A stretch of DNA of 64,000 bases. It comes from Oceanicaulis sp. GTDB taxonomy: Bacteria > Pseudomonadota > Alphaproteobacteria > Caulobacterales > Maricaulaceae. Positions 16,201 to 24,919 of this stretch are shown piece after piece. A model generated the notes under the pieces. It was not told where the DNA came from. It saw nothing but the letters and a program-made list of their open reading frames with translations, and searched no databases. The number at the start of each line of letters is the position of its first letter. Position 1 is the first letter of the stretch. The stretch covers positions 312,813 to 376,812 of the forward strand of contig CP157796.1 of the NCBI GenBank assembly GCA_040112665.1. The letters are read 5' to 3'. The position numbers were made by a program, and so were the translations under genes.

Positions 16201-17583
16201 ATGAGCGAATACAAGTACAAGCTCCCTGACGTGGGCGAAGGCGTGGTCGAGGCCGAGATCGTCGAATGGCACGTCAAGGAAGGCGACACGGTCAAAGAAG
16301 ACCAGCACATCCTCGATGTGATGACCGACAAGGCGACGGTGGAGATCCCCTGCGCGGTCAACGGCGTGGTCAAGAAGATCGTCGGCGAGCCCGGCGAGGT
16401 GATCGCAGTGGGCACCGAGATCCTGTTCATCGAGGTCGAGGGATCGGTTCCCGACGACGTCGAGGAGACCAAGCCGGTCGAAACCGAAGACACCGCGGTC
16501 GCTGAAGAGCCGGCGAAGGACGAAGCGCCGGTGTCCTCCCCCGCGAGCGGGGGAGGTGCTTCCGAAGGAAGCGGAGGGGGCGGCGCGGCCGCTGAAAAGC
16601 CCTCCAAGGCCGAAGAGAAGAAACCGGCGGCGCCCGCCCCCTCCGCTGGCTCCGCGAGCACCTCCGCCGCGAGCGGGGGAGGACAAAGACCCGCCGGCGA
16701 GCGCCCGCTGGCGAGCCCGGCCGTGCGCAAGCGCGCGCTTGAGAAAGACATCGACCTTTCCGCCGTGCCGGGCACCGGCCCGGCCGGGCGGATCACGCAC
16801 GAGGATCTCGACGACTTCATCGCCGCGGGCGGCCGGCTGGTCTCCAAAGCCGGCGGATCAGGCGGGGCCTCGCGTCAGGCGCGCACCGGCGTGTCAGAGC
16901 AGAAAGTGGTCGGGCTGCGCCGCAAGATCGCTGAGAACATGGCGCTGTCCAAGCGCACCATTCCGCACATCACCTATGTCGACGAGATCGACCTGACCGC
17001 GCTCGAAGACCTGCGCGCGCACATGAACGCCACGAAGGACGCCGATCAGCCCAAGCTGACCATCATCCCCTTCCTGGTGCTCGCGCTGACCAAGGCACTG
17101 CCGCACTTCCCGCAGGCCAACGCGCATTACGACACCGACGAGGGCGTGCTGACCCAGTATGAGGGCGTTCATTGCGGCATCGCCGCGGCGACGCCCAAGG
17201 GCCTGATGGTGCCGGTGATCCGTCACGCCGAAAGCCTCGACGTCTGGCAGATCGCCGCCGAAGTGAAGCGCCTCGCCGACGCCGCCCGAGACGGCAAGGC
17301 GAGCCGGGAGGAGCTGTCGGGCTCCACCATCACCATCACCTCGCTGGGCGCGATCGGCGGGATCGTCACCACCCCGGTGATCAACCATCCCGAGACCGCG
17401 ATCATCGGCGTGAACAAGATGCAGACCCTGCCGCGCTACGACGAGGCCGGGCGCGTGGTGCCGCGCAAGATCATGAACCTGTCCTCCAGCTTCGATCACC
17501 GGATCGTGGACGGCTACGAAGCCGCCCAGCTGGTGCAGAAGATGAAGGCGCTGCTGGAAAACCCGGCGACGCTGTTCATGTAG
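16201..17583 (+). CDS. bkdB: branched-chain 2-oxoacid dehydrogenase E2, dihydrolipoyllysine acyltransferase
   Basis: This 460-residue protein has one lipoyl domain (1-80, lipoylated K44 in VMTDKATVEIP), a flexible Ala/Pro/Ser linker, and a peripheral subunit-binding domain (about 171-208, LASPAVRKRALEKDIDL...GRITHEDLDDFI). The catalytic acyltransferase domain ends with FDHRIVDG (H433, D437). It forms the core of the complex and transfers acyl groups to CoA. The linker between the lipoyl and binding domains (about residues 111-161) is encoded by an in-frame copy of the interspersed palindromic repeat, producing SSPASGGGASEGSGGGG and STSAASGGGQRPAG segments. Confidence 0.95.
   Translation: MSEYKYKLPDVGEGVVEAEIVEWHVKEGDTVKEDQHILDVMTDKATVEIPCAVNGVVKKIVGEPGEVIAVGTEILFIEVEGSVPDDVEETKPVETEDTAVAEEPAKDEAPVSSPASGGGASEGSGGGGAAAEKPSKAEEKKPAAPAPSAGSASTSAASGGGQRPAGERPLASPAVRKRALEKDIDLSAVPGTGPAGRITHEDLDDFIAAGGRLVSKAGGSGGASRQARTGVSEQKVVGLRRKIAENMALSKRTIPHITYVDEIDLTALEDLRAHMNATKDADQPKLTIIPFLVLALTKALPHFPQANAHYDTDEGVLTQYEGVHCGIAAATPKGLMVPVIRHAESLDVWQIAAEVKRLADAARDGKASREELSGSTITITSLGAIGGIVTTPVINHPETAIIGVNKMQTLPRYDEAGRVVPRKIMNLSSSFDHRIVDGYEAAQLVQKMKALLENPATLFM
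16533..16684. repeat. GC-rich palindromic interspersed repeat (type A) inside the E2 coding region
   Basis: The ends read GTCCTCCCCCGCGAGCGGGG and, inverted, GCGAGCGGGGGAGGAC. The left part continues GGTGCTTCCGAAGGAAGCGG then AGGGGGCGGCG. This is clearly the reverse complement of the right half of the intergenic element at 34888-35008. The copy is open in frame across its length and lies in a linker-coding region. Confidence 0.85.
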
Positions 17584-17766
17584 GGCGGGCGCGGCTGAGG
17601 CCTTCCCGGGCTCGACTTCAGCGCCCCGCCCCCCTCTCAGAGGGGGGAAGCAAGACGAGAGGTGGCGGTCGATCCAGTCGCGGGCTGGGTCGCTGGCGCC
17701 CTGCCCCGGAACGCCCCTCCCCCGTGCTCCGTTTCGTATTCAGCGAAACAGAAACGGAGCCTTCCC

Positions 17767-17994
17767 ATGCGTTCCTTCGTGATTTTCCTGATCGGTACGA
17801 TCATCGCCGTGGCCGGCGTCAGCTTCGCCATGGTTCAGCTGGGCGTGCCGCAGATGTGGATCGGCGTGACCGTCGCGGTGATCATCGGCATCGCCATCGC
17901 CTCGGGCGCGGGCCTTGCGCGCAAGGACAAGAATTCCGACAGCGGCCAGGTGAACGTCAACGCCGGCGGCGGCGAGCAGCAGCGCTCCTCGTAA
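17767..17994 (+). CDS. small two-TM membrane protein
   Basis: The ATG at 17767 gives 75 residues: two hydrophobic segments (about 2-24 and 31-50) and a hydrophilic tail ending GGGEQQRSS. No family is recognised. It lies between the E2 and E3 genes in the same direction and may ride in their transcript. It is too short for functional inference. Confidence 0.6.
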   Translation: MRSFVIFLIGTIIAVAGVSFAMVQLGVPQMWIGVTVAVIIGIAIASGAGLARKDKNSDSGQVNVNAGGGEQQRSS

Positions 17995-18090
17995 GGCGTA
18001 CGGCCATCCCAGCGCGAGGCTTCCCCTCGCGCGCTCCAGCGTCTACACCGCGCGCCGTAACGGTGCGCCTTTCAGACGCTGGAGTTTTTC

Positions 18091-19512
18091 ATGGCCAAGT
18101 CCCGCAAATGTCAGGTTCTCGTCGTCGGTGGCGGTCCGGGCGGCTACCCGGCCGCGATCCGCGCCGGACAGCTGGGCCTGGACACGGTGATCGTGGACAA
18201 GCACGGGCTGGGCGGCGCCTGCCTCAATCGCGGCTGCATCCCGTCGAAGGCCTTCATCCACGCCGCCTCGCGCTATGAGGAGATGGTCCACACCGCCGAC
18301 ACCGGCGAGATGGGCATTTCGCTGAACGCCGCGCCTAAGCTGGACATGGCGGGCCTCACCGCCTGGAAGGACGGCATCGTCGGCAAGCTCACCAAGGGCG
18401 TGGGTCAGCTTCTGAAAGCGGCCAAGGTCGAGGCGATCGCCGGCTGGGCGGAGTTCTCCAACGCCAAGACCTGCACGGTGACCACCGAGGACGGCGAGAC
18501 GATCGAGATCACCGCCGAAAACGTGATCCTCGCCACCGGCGCGAAAGAAGTCGAGCTGCCCTTCATGCCGTTCAGTGAAACGGTGATCGGCTCGACTGGC
18601 GCCCTCGAACTCACCGAAAAGCCGGAAAACCTCGTCGTCGTCGGCGGGGGGTATATCGGCCTCGAACTCGGGATCGCCTTCCGCAAGATGGGCTCCAGTG
18701 TCGCCGTGGTCGAAGCCATGGACCGGATCCTGCCCAGCTACGACAAGGAGCTGATCCGCCCGGTCGAGATGTGGCTGAAGAAGAACAAGGTCGCCCTGCA
18801 TCTCAAATCCAAAGCCAAGGGCGTGGTCGAAGAGGGCGGGCAGACCTTCCTCGAATACACCGACGAAAAAGGCGAGAACCAGCGGCTGAAGGCCGACAAA
18901 GTGCTGGTCGCGGTCGGCCGCAAGCCGGTCACCGAAGGCTGGGGCCTTGAAAAGATGGGCCTCGAGATGGACGGCGCGTTCGTGAAGGTCAACGAACGCT
19001 GCGAGACCGGCATGCGCGGGGTCTACGCCATCGGCGACCTCGTCGGCGAGCCGCTGCTGGCGCACAAGGCCACCCATCAGGGCGAGACCGTCGCCGAGCT
19101 GATCGCCGGAAAGCGCCGCGTCTTCGACCCCGTCGCCATCGCCGCGGTCTGCTTCACCGAGCCCGAACTCGTCGGCGTCGGCATGAACCCGGACGACGCG
19201 AAGAAGGCCGGGATCGAGACGATCGTGGGCAAGTTCCCGCTCGCCGCCTCGGGCCGGGCGCTGACCATGGACGGCGGCAAGGACGCAGGCTTCGTGCGCG
19301 TCACCGCGCGGAAGGACGATCACGTGATCCTCGGCATCCACGCGGTGGGCCTGCACGTCTCCGAGCTGTCAGGCGAATTCGCCCTGGCCGTGGAGATGGG
19401 CGCCCGGCTTGAAGACATCTCCGGCACCATCCACGTGCACCCCACCCTGACCGAAGCCTTCGCGGAAGGCGCCCTCGCCGCGCTCGGCCACCCGATCCAT
19501 ATCTCGGCGTAG
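18091..19512 (+). CDS. lpd: dihydrolipoyl dehydrogenase (E3)
   Basis: This 473-residue flavoprotein has the FAD Rossmann motif VVGGGPGGYPAA, the redox disulfide CLNRGC (C44, C49), the NAD motif VVVGGGYIGLELG, the second FAD motif GVYAIGDL and the C-terminal catalytic HVHPTLTEAF. It reoxidises the lipoyl groups of E2 and makes NADH. It follows the E1/E2 genes, so it is likely the dedicated E3 of the branched-chain complex, though it may also serve pyruvate and 2-oxoglutarate dehydrogenases. Confidence 0.95.
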   Translation: MAKSRKCQVLVVGGGPGGYPAAIRAGQLGLDTVIVDKHGLGGACLNRGCIPSKAFIHAASRYEEMVHTADTGEMGISLNAAPKLDMAGLTAWKDGIVGKLTKGVGQLLKAAKVEAIAGWAEFSNAKTCTVTTEDGETIEITAENVILATGAKEVELPFMPFSETVIGSTGALELTEKPENLVVVGGGYIGLELGIAFRKMGSSVAVVEAMDRILPSYDKELIRPVEMWLKKNKVALHLKSKAKGVVEEGGQTFLEYTDEKGENQRLKADKVLVAVGRKPVTEGWGLEKMGLEMDGAFVKVNERCETGMRGVYAIGDLVGEPLLAHKATHQGETVAELIAGKRRVFDPVAIAAVCFTEPELVGVGMNPDDAKKAGIETIVGKFPLAASGRALTMDGGKDAGFVRVTARKDDHVILGIHAVGLHVSELSGEFALAVEMGARLEDISGTIHVHPTLTEAFAEGALAALGHPIHISA

Positions 19513-19600
19513 GCTCTAAATCCCTGAATTCCCGGCCGAACCCCCGGACCTGATCCGGGGGAAGCGCCGGGACCTCAGGCAGGATCAAGCGCTCTCCCCC

Positions 19601-19686
19601 TCGTCATCCCCGCGAAAGCGGGGACCCAGAGCTCATCAGGTGCCGGCGCCCACGGCCCCCGGGTCCCCCTGGCGCGGGAATGACGA
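19601..19686. repeat. small palindromic element with TCGTCAT-type terminal inverted repeats
   Basis: It begins TCGTCATCCCCGCGAAAGCG and ends CGCGGGAATGACGA, so the termini are inverted copies with one mismatch. The interior also contains GGGACCC and GGGTCCC. It lies between the convergent lpd and mnmA genes. It belongs to a different family from the CCTCCCC-type repeats. Confidence 0.7.
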
Positions 19687-19696
19687 AGGCGGAAGT

Positions 19697-20920
19697 TCAC
19701 CCCGTCGCGGCGATCCAGCCCCCGCCCAGCACGCGGTCGTGGTCCGGCGCGTCGTAGAACACGCAGGCCTGGCCCGGCGCGACGCCTTCTTCGCCCGCAT
19801 CCAGCAGCACGAAGACGCCGTCCTCGCCGACGTCCAGCGCGGCGGGGCTCGGCGGGCGGGTGGAGCGGACCTTCACGCCGATCTTCGCGCCGTCGGCGTC
19901 AGTGAGATCGCCCTCCCCGATCCAGTTCACATCCGCCAGCCTGATGCGGCGCACGGCCAGCGCCTCGCGCGGGCCGACGACGACGCGCGCGTTTTCCGCA
20001 TCGAGCCTGATCACGTAGAGCGGCTCTCCGGTGGCGACGCCCAGGCCCCGGCGCTGGCCGACCGTGTAGCGAATCACGCCGTCATGGGTCCCAAGCACCC
20101 GGCCGTCGAGATGGACGATCTCGCCGGGACGGCTGGCGCCGGGGCGCACTTTCTCGACCACGCTGGCGTAATCGCCGTCGGGCACGAAGCAGATGTCCTG
20201 GCTGTCGGGCTTGGCGGCCACCACGAGGCCCATCGCCGCGGCGAGCTCGCGGGTCTGGTCCTTCTCAAGATGGCCCAGCGGAAAGCGCAGATAATCCAGC
20301 TGCTCGGCTGTGGTGGCGAACAGGAAGTAGGACTGGTCTTTCCCGGCGTCCGCCGCCCGGCGAAGCTCGGCCCGGTTGCCGTTCACGGCGCGGCGGATGT
20401 AGTGGCCGGTCACCAGAGCGTCCGCGCCCAGCTGCCTGGACGTGGCCAGTAGGTCGGCGAACTTCACAGACTGGTTGCACCGCACGCAGGGGATGGGGGT
20501 GGAGCCCGCAAGGTACGTGTCGGCGAAATCCTCGATCACCGCTTCGCGAAACCGGGTCTCGTAATCGAGCACGTAATGGGGAAAGCCCATCGCCTCGGCC
20601 ACGCGGCGGGCGTCATGGATGTCCTGGCCGGCGCAGCACGCGCCCTTGCGATGGATCGCCTCGCCGTGATCGTAGAGCTGCAGCGTCATGCCGACGACGG
20701 AATACCCCGCCCGGTGCAGCACTGCGGCCACGACCGAGCTGTCCACGCCGCCGGACATGGCCGCGACGACGCGATGGTCTTCGGGCCGGCCGCCGAGCTC
20801 GAGAAAATCACCCGTGAGGCCGTACTCGGCCATCAGCGCGTCCACGCGGGCCGCGTCGAACGCCTCCACCCCCGGCGGGGCGGGCGCCCGCGCCGGCGTG
20901 TTCGAGATCAAACTCGCCAT
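19697..20920 (-). CDS. mnmA: tRNA-specific 2-thiouridylase MnmA
   Basis: This 407-residue protein has the PP-loop ATP-pyrophosphatase motif [13 protein letters not shown] (about 53-65). The two catalytic cysteines lie in [11 protein letters not shown] and [21 protein letters not shown] and the C-terminal OB-like domain are present. It adds sulfur to U34 of tRNA Lys, Glu and Gln. The start at 20920 is supported by AGAGGA seven bases upstream. It is longer than E. coli MnmA because of an N-terminal extension of about 45 residues, as seen in other alphaproteobacteria. Confidence 0.95.
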   Translation of the reverse strand: MASLISNTPARAPAPPGVEAFDAARVDALMAEYGLTGDFLELGGRPEDHRVVAAMSGGVDSSVVAAVLHRAGYSVVGMTLQLYDHGEAIHRKGACCAGQDIHDARRVAEAMGFPHYVLDYETRFREAVIEDFADTYLAGSTPIPCVRCNQSVKFADLLATSRQLGADALVTGHYIRRAVNGNRAELRRAADAGKDQSYFLFATTAEQLDYLRFPLGHLEKDQTRELAAAMGLVVAAKPDSQDICFVPDGDYASVVEKVRPGASRPGEIVHLDGRVLGTHDGVIRYTVGQRRGLGVATGEPLYVIRLDAENARVVVGPREALAVRRIRLADVNWIGEGDLTDADGAKIGVKVRSTRPPSPAALDVGEDGVFVLLDAGEEGVAPGQACVFYDAPDHDRVLGGGWIAATG

Positions 20921-21082
20921 CTTTTCCTCTCCCCCGCCGGTTCAAGGCCGGCGGCGAACGAAACCGAGCGCCGGCATATAAGCCAAAGCGGGCGGAAATG
21001 CGAGGGGCGGGAGCTATCGCACTCTGGAGCCAAGAAGCTGCTTTTTGCTTCAAAATTCTCCCTTGAGGCGTATTTTGCTTCC

Positions 21083-21493
21083 ATGGCGATTAAATTTCCT
21101 CCGAAGCCGGGGTTGCTGCTCCTATGTGATTATTCGCTTGGTGGGTTCCGCCCTCCTGAAATGGTCAAGCGAAGGCCCGCAATTGTGCTGTCCCCTCGGC
21201 TGCGCCATCGAGAAAACCTTGTCGCAGTTGTGCCGCTGTCAGAGAGCCCGCCCGCACGTGACCTAAACTATGTGGTTGGCATCGAACTGCACTTCGACCT
21301 GCCAAGCTTCCCAGGCAAGCTGAAGTGGGCCAAATGCGACATGGTAGCGACGGTGGGGTTTTTCCGCCTCGACCTGTTCAGAACGGCGCGCATGCCCAGC
21401 GGAAAAAGGAAGTATCTGCAGCCGATCTTACCGGCGAAAGATCTGGAGAGAGTCAAAAGTGGCGTGCGCAGCGCTCTGGGGCTCAAGGATTAA
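21083..21493 (+). CDS. PemK/MazF-family toxin-like protein, no antitoxin gene adjacent
   Basis: The ATG at 21083 gives 136 residues. The N-terminal pattern PKPGLLLLCDYSLGG...PPEMVKRRPAIVLSP, then NLVAVVPLSESPP, matches the beta-barrel core of PemK/MazF-like endoribonucleases; the RRPAIVLSP strand is typical. The C-terminal half (KWAKCDMVATVGFFRLDLFR) is consistent with the longer orphan subgroup. MazF-type toxins cut mRNA. The upstream gene is divergent mnmA, the downstream gene convergent flgL, and no small protein antitoxin frame is visible on either side. Base composition of 21020-21240 is lower in GC than the neighbours, suggesting transfer. A candidate small RNA starts 36 bp downstream. 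Confidence 0.75.
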   Translation: MAIKFPPKPGLLLLCDYSLGGFRPPEMVKRRPAIVLSPRLRHRENLVAVVPLSESPPARDLNYVVGIELHFDLPSFPGKLKWAKCDMVATVGFFRLDLFRTARMPSGKRKYLQPILPAKDLERVKSGVRSALGLKD

Positions 21494-21494
21494 G

Positions 21495-21523
21495 TTGTAA
21501 CCGAAGCCGATTTTCGCTATATA
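21495..21523 (+). promoter_or_regulatory. sigma70-type promoter for a candidate small RNA
   Basis: TTGTAA (21495-21500) and TATATA (21518-21523) are separated by exactly 17 bp. This is a very good housekeeping promoter, overlapping the two bases after the toxin stop codon. Predicted start is near 21530. Confidence 0.65.
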
Positions 21524-21529
21524 ACGAAC

Positions 21530-21621
21530 CGCTAGCTCCCGGCTCCGGCCGGTGAGCCTCAAGACCTCGAAAGAGGCGGGCCCCGCCGTGGCGAAACCAA
21601 GCCAGGCGGGGCTTCTTCGTT
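21530..21621 (+). ncRNA. candidate structured small RNA of about 90 nt downstream of PemK-like gene
   Basis: No ORF is present. Three stem-loops can be drawn: GGCTC/GAGCC (21541-21545 with 21554-21558), a CCTC-GAAA-GAGG tetraloop hairpin (21565-21576), and a strong terminator stem, CCCCGCC+TGGC (21581-21592) with GCCA+GGCGGGG (21601-21611). The terminator is followed by CTTCTTCGTT. GCCTC (21556-21560) could pair with GAGGC (21573-21577) as an alternative fold. With the promoter just upstream it forms a complete small transcription unit. It could instead be only the terminator region of the toxin gene. Confidence 0.55.
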
Positions 21622-21627
21622 AAGCCC

Positions 21628-22542
21628 CTACCTCAAAAACGGCAGCAGGCTGACCTGGCTGAGGCTGGCGAAGGTGCGCGCGGAGACTTCCACGGCGGTC
21701 TGGGCCTGGGTGAGGCGGCTGGCGGCTTCGGCCATGTCGGCGTCCTCGAGGCCGGCGATCATTTCCTGCAGATAGTCCGCGCGGTCCTTGTGGGACTGGA
21801 TGGTCGCCTCGATCCGGGCCTGTTTGGAGCCGTTCTCGCCCATGGCGTCGTTGATCGTTTCGAAGGCGGCGATGACGTTGGTGATCTCGCTGCGCACATA
21901 GGTCTGCTGGGCGTCGGTCATCGGCCCGTCGAAGGGCCCGTCCGGGCCGTCGTGGAAATCGGCCAGCCGCTCGAACACCGCCATCAGCCCGCCGACCACC
22001 TCTTCGGCGGTGCGGTTCACGTCGATCGAGGTGTCCTCGTCGATGCGCGCGGTCTGCCGGCGGCCGGGATCCTCGAACACCGCGGAGACGTCGGGGACGG
22101 CGGCCTGAAGATCGGCGAGCGTGTTCGCGTTGAGCGGGGCGGCGTCCGTGCGCACGCCGGAGAACACGAAGGAGCCCGAGAACTTCGTGCTGAGCGCGCC
22201 GACCACGCGGTCGAAGCTCTCGCGCACCTTGCTCATCAGCTGGGTGCCGTCCGCGGTGGTGAGCGCGGTCCGAAGCTCGGTCGCCGCGTCGGAAAGCTCG
22301 CGATAGGCGAGATCCTGCACTTCCAGCCGGTTGGCGAGGCGCTCGTTGGCGGCGGTGAAGGTGTCGGTGCGGACCTTGGCAGCCCGCGCGGTCATGATCG
22401 TCTCCGCGGCGTTGGCGTAGCCCTTGAGGTCGGGCGCCTTCTTGCCGGTGGAGAGCTGTTCGCGCGCGTCATAGGCCTCGCGCTGGGCCTTCATCAGGTC
22501 AACGAGCGCGGACTGGGCGGCGGCCTGGGTGGAGATACGCAT
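21628..22542 (-). CDS. flgL: flagellar hook-associated protein FlgL (HAP3)
   Basis: This 304-residue protein has a flagellin-like N-terminal helix (MRISTQAAAQSALVDLMKAQREAYDAREQLSTGKK) and C-terminal helix (AEAASRLTQAQTAVEVSARTFASLSQVSLLPFLR). It forms the junction between FlgK and the filament, outside the cell. The start is supported by AGGGAAGG upstream. It follows flgK by 14 bp in one operon transcribed away from fliK. Confidence 0.92.
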   Translation of the reverse strand: MRISTQAAAQSALVDLMKAQREAYDAREQLSTGKKAPDLKGYANAAETIMTARAAKVRTDTFTAANERLANRLEVQDLAYRELSDAATELRTALTTADGTQLMSKVRESFDRVVGALSTKFSGSFVFSGVRTDAAPLNANTLADLQAAVPDVSAVFEDPGRRQTARIDEDTSIDVNRTAEEVVGGLMAVFERLADFHDGPDGPFDGPMTDAQQTYVRSEITNVIAAFETINDAMGENGSKQARIEATIQSHKDRADYLQEMIAGLEDADMAEAASRLTQAQTAVEVSARTFASLSQVSLLPFLR

Positions 22543-22556
22543 CGTGTCGCCTTCCC

Positions 22557-24677
22557 TTACATGTTCAGCAGGGTGTCGGTCATTTCCTTGGCGGCCTGGA
22601 GAAGGCGCGCCGAGGCGTTATAGGCCTGCTGGTAAAGCGTCATCCGGGCGAGCTCTTCATCAAGGCTCACCCCTTCCACGTCGCCGCGCTTCTGGTCGGC
22701 GGCGGCCTTCACCGAGGCTGCGGCCTGCTCGGCGCGCATGGCCCGGGCCGCGCGCGAGCCGACATCTCCGGCCAGCCGCGCGGCGAATTCGCCCAGCGTC
22801 GCCTGACCGCCCGCGAGCCCGCCTGCGGCCTGGAAGGCGCGCTTGGTGTCGAGCGCGCTGAACAAAGCCTGCCCGCCGCGATTATCGCCCTCGGCGAGGA
22901 CGAGATCGCCGGGGACCGCGCCTGCGATCTCGAGCTGTGCGAAGGCGAGGCGGCCGGAATCGGCGCGGATTTCGGTGTTCACCTCGAAGCTCTCGGCCCG
23001 ATTCATCCGCGCCGCGTCGCCGACGCCGAAGAGCTGGGTGAAGCTGAGCCCGGTCGTGCCGCGCTGGGTGGAGTCGGTGGTCACCGAAACGTCGAAGCGC
23101 TCGTAACCGGCGGCGGGGGTGAAATTGAGCTGGCCGTTCGCGCCCAGCGAAAACGCGCCGTAGCGGCCGAGCCCCGAGACCGGGTTGTTCAGCGCGGCGA
23201 TCTGATCGGCGAGCGTGGCGCCGGTGACCGGCACGAGAATCTCGGCGGCGCGCTGCCCGTCGGGCGTCTCCACCTTGAAGCCCAGCTCACCGCCGGGATT
23301 GAGCCCGTGCGGGCTGGCCGCGGAAAGCCCGGTCTGGAAAAAGCCCGGCCGGGCGCTGTCGACGATGTCGTTGAGCCCGAAGAAATGCGAGAAGCCCCGC
23401 CCGCCGATCGAAGAGGGCGTGTTCGCGTCCTGCGCGCTCGCCACGCCCTGGGCCGGGTCGGCCGCGGTGATCGTAAGCCGGCCGTTCGTGAAGCTCGCCG
23501 CGGCCGTCCCGCCGAACGCGGCGTTCAGGCTGGTGACGAGATCGGCGATGGTCGGCGCGGCCGCCCCGTTCACGGTGAAGCCCGCCCCGGTCACGCCGAC
23601 GTCGACGCTTTGAACGAGCGTGCCGTCCGCAGCGACGATCGCAAGCTGGGCGAGGCCCGAACCGGTGACGGTGTCCGCGCCCAGAAGACCGGTGTTCCGC
23701 CCTTCCAGAGTGTTCGGCGCGGGGTAGGACGCGCTGGCGTTATGCGCGGCGTTGAGCGCGTCCGCCGCGCCGGCGGCGAACTCGGCCAGCCCGTCGGCGA
23801 CGGCGGCGAGTTCGGTATCGCGCAGATCGATGAAGCCGCGGATCTCGCCGGACCGGATGGCGGGGGTGAGATCGACCTCCGCGCCGGAGGCGGACACCGT
23901 CGCGGTGATCTGGCCGTAATCGACGCCGTACGCCCCGGTGCCGGCGGGGACGTAGGTCAGCTCCAGTCTTGAATTGTCGAGAAGCCCCACCCCGTTCTCG
24001 GTGCGGATGAACATCCGCCCGTCGGCCTGGATCTCGGCTTTCACGTCCATAAGCGTGGACAGCTCGTTTAAGAGCTCGGCCTGCCGGTTCGCCGCGCCCG
24101 AGGTGTCGGTGCCGCTGGCCGCGAGGCCCTGCACCTGCCCGTTCAGCGACTGAAGCTCGGCGAGGATTTCATTGGCGCGGGAGACCGCTTCGCCGACGCG
24201 CTTGTCGGCCTCGTCGCGCAGGGCGCGCACTTCGGCGGACAGGCGCGCAGCCTCGTCGAAGAAGCTCTGAAGATCGCTGGCGGCGCTGAGGCGCGACACC
24301 CGCTCGGCGCTGTCTGCGGCGGCTGCGCCCAGGCTTGCGAAAGCCTGGTTGAGGCGGCCGAACAGCGAGCCCTCGTCGTCGGGCGCGCCGAACTGGGCCT
24401 GAAGCCGGTCCAGCGCCGCAGACACCGCCGAGGCGGCCGAGGCGTCGGAAGCGGCGCGCATCGAGGCGGCCTGCAGATACCGGTCGGTGACGCGGGTGAC
24501 GCCGGTGATCTCCACGCCCATGCCGATGCCCGCGGCGTTGCGGGCGGTCTGGTTAACCTCGGTGCGCGCATAGCCGGGCGTGTTGACGTTGGCGACGTTG
24601 TTGGACGCGGTGCGAAGGCCGATCTGGGCGGCCTGAAGTCCCGAGAGCGCGTTGCCGATGACGCCGTTCAGAGCCAT
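22557..24677 (-). CDS. flgK: flagellar hook-associated protein FlgK (HAP1)
   Basis: This 706-residue protein has the rod/hook N-terminal domain (GNALSGLQAAQIGLRTASNNVANVNTPGYARTEV, 7-40) and the C-terminal FlgK helix (LDEELARMTLYQQAYNASARLLQAAKEMTDTLLNM). The large variable middle forms the exposed domain. The start has a near-perfect ribosome site, AAGGAGG, 8 bases upstream. A sigma54-type promoter lies at 24872-24886, leaving a leader of about 180 nt with one GGCAGATTCTGCC palindrome in it. Confidence 0.95.
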   Translation of the reverse strand: MALNGVIGNALSGLQAAQIGLRTASNNVANVNTPGYARTEVNQTARNAAGIGMGVEITGVTRVTDRYLQAASMRAASDASAASAVSAALDRLQAQFGAPDDEGSLFGRLNQAFASLGAAAADSAERVSRLSAASDLQSFFDEAARLSAEVRALRDEADKRVGEAVSRANEILAELQSLNGQVQGLAASGTDTSGAANRQAELLNELSTLMDVKAEIQADGRMFIRTENGVGLLDNSRLELTYVPAGTGAYGVDYGQITATVSASGAEVDLTPAIRSGEIRGFIDLRDTELAAVADGLAEFAAGAADALNAAHNASASYPAPNTLEGRNTGLLGADTVTGSGLAQLAIVAADGTLVQSVDVGVTGAGFTVNGAAAPTIADLVTSLNAAFGGTAAASFTNGRLTITAADPAQGVASAQDANTPSSIGGRGFSHFFGLNDIVDSARPGFFQTGLSAASPHGLNPGGELGFKVETPDGQRAAEILVPVTGATLADQIAALNNPVSGLGRYGAFSLGANGQLNFTPAAGYERFDVSVTTDSTQRGTTGLSFTQLFGVGDAARMNRAESFEVNTEIRADSGRLAFAQLEIAGAVPGDLVLAEGDNRGGQALFSALDTKRAFQAAGGLAGGQATLGEFAARLAGDVGSRAARAMRAEQAAASVKAAADQKRGDVEGVSLDEELARMTLYQQAYNASARLLQAAKEMTDTLLNM

Positions 24678-24727
24678 GAGACCGCCTCCTTATATCCGCG
24701 CGCGAGGGCGATATTTGCCCGCCGAGC

Positions 24728-24740
24728 GGCAGATTCTGCC
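24728..24740. promoter_or_regulatory. GGCAGATTCTGCC palindrome, candidate FlbD/CcrM-associated site
   Basis: A 13-bp perfect dyad (6-1-6) has a GANTC methylation site (GATTC) at its centre. It lies in the predicted flgK leader, downstream of the flgK sigma54 promoter and 50 bp before the flgK start. Confidence 0.55.
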
Positions 24741-24871
24741 TTGACGAGCGGTGACGGCGCCAGCGCCCTGCACTCAGCGCAGAGCGTGTAAGCTACTGAT
24801 CTTACTTCGCTTCTCATGGCGTTCCGCCTTTCCGGAGCTTCCGGCCGCTTTCGCGTTCGCAGAGATACGGC

Positions 24872-24886
24872 GCAAGGGACGGGCCA
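24872..24886 (-). promoter_or_regulatory. sigma54 promoter driving flgK-flgL
   Basis: The minus strand reads TGGCCC-N5-TTGC, with the GG (-24) and GC (-12) elements at the required spacing. The predicted start is about 185 bp upstream of the flgK ATG. Flagellar class III genes in Caulobacter use this promoter type with FlbD as activator, and flbD is in this window. Confidence 0.7.
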
Positions 24887-24919
24887 GATCGAAAGGAGAG
24901 AAAAAACCGGGCCTTGGCG

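Noticed and set aside
13627..16800. Very long open frame (over 1000 codons) on the minus strand opposite the branched-chain dehydrogenase genes
   Set aside because: It is antisense to three unmistakable enzymes, low-complexity, and explained by GC-rich third positions suppressing stops.
17625..17655. Additional full copy of the interspersed repeat after the E2 gene
   Set aside because: Only a short CCCCCTCT/AGAGGGGG hairpin is present, without the rest of the element.
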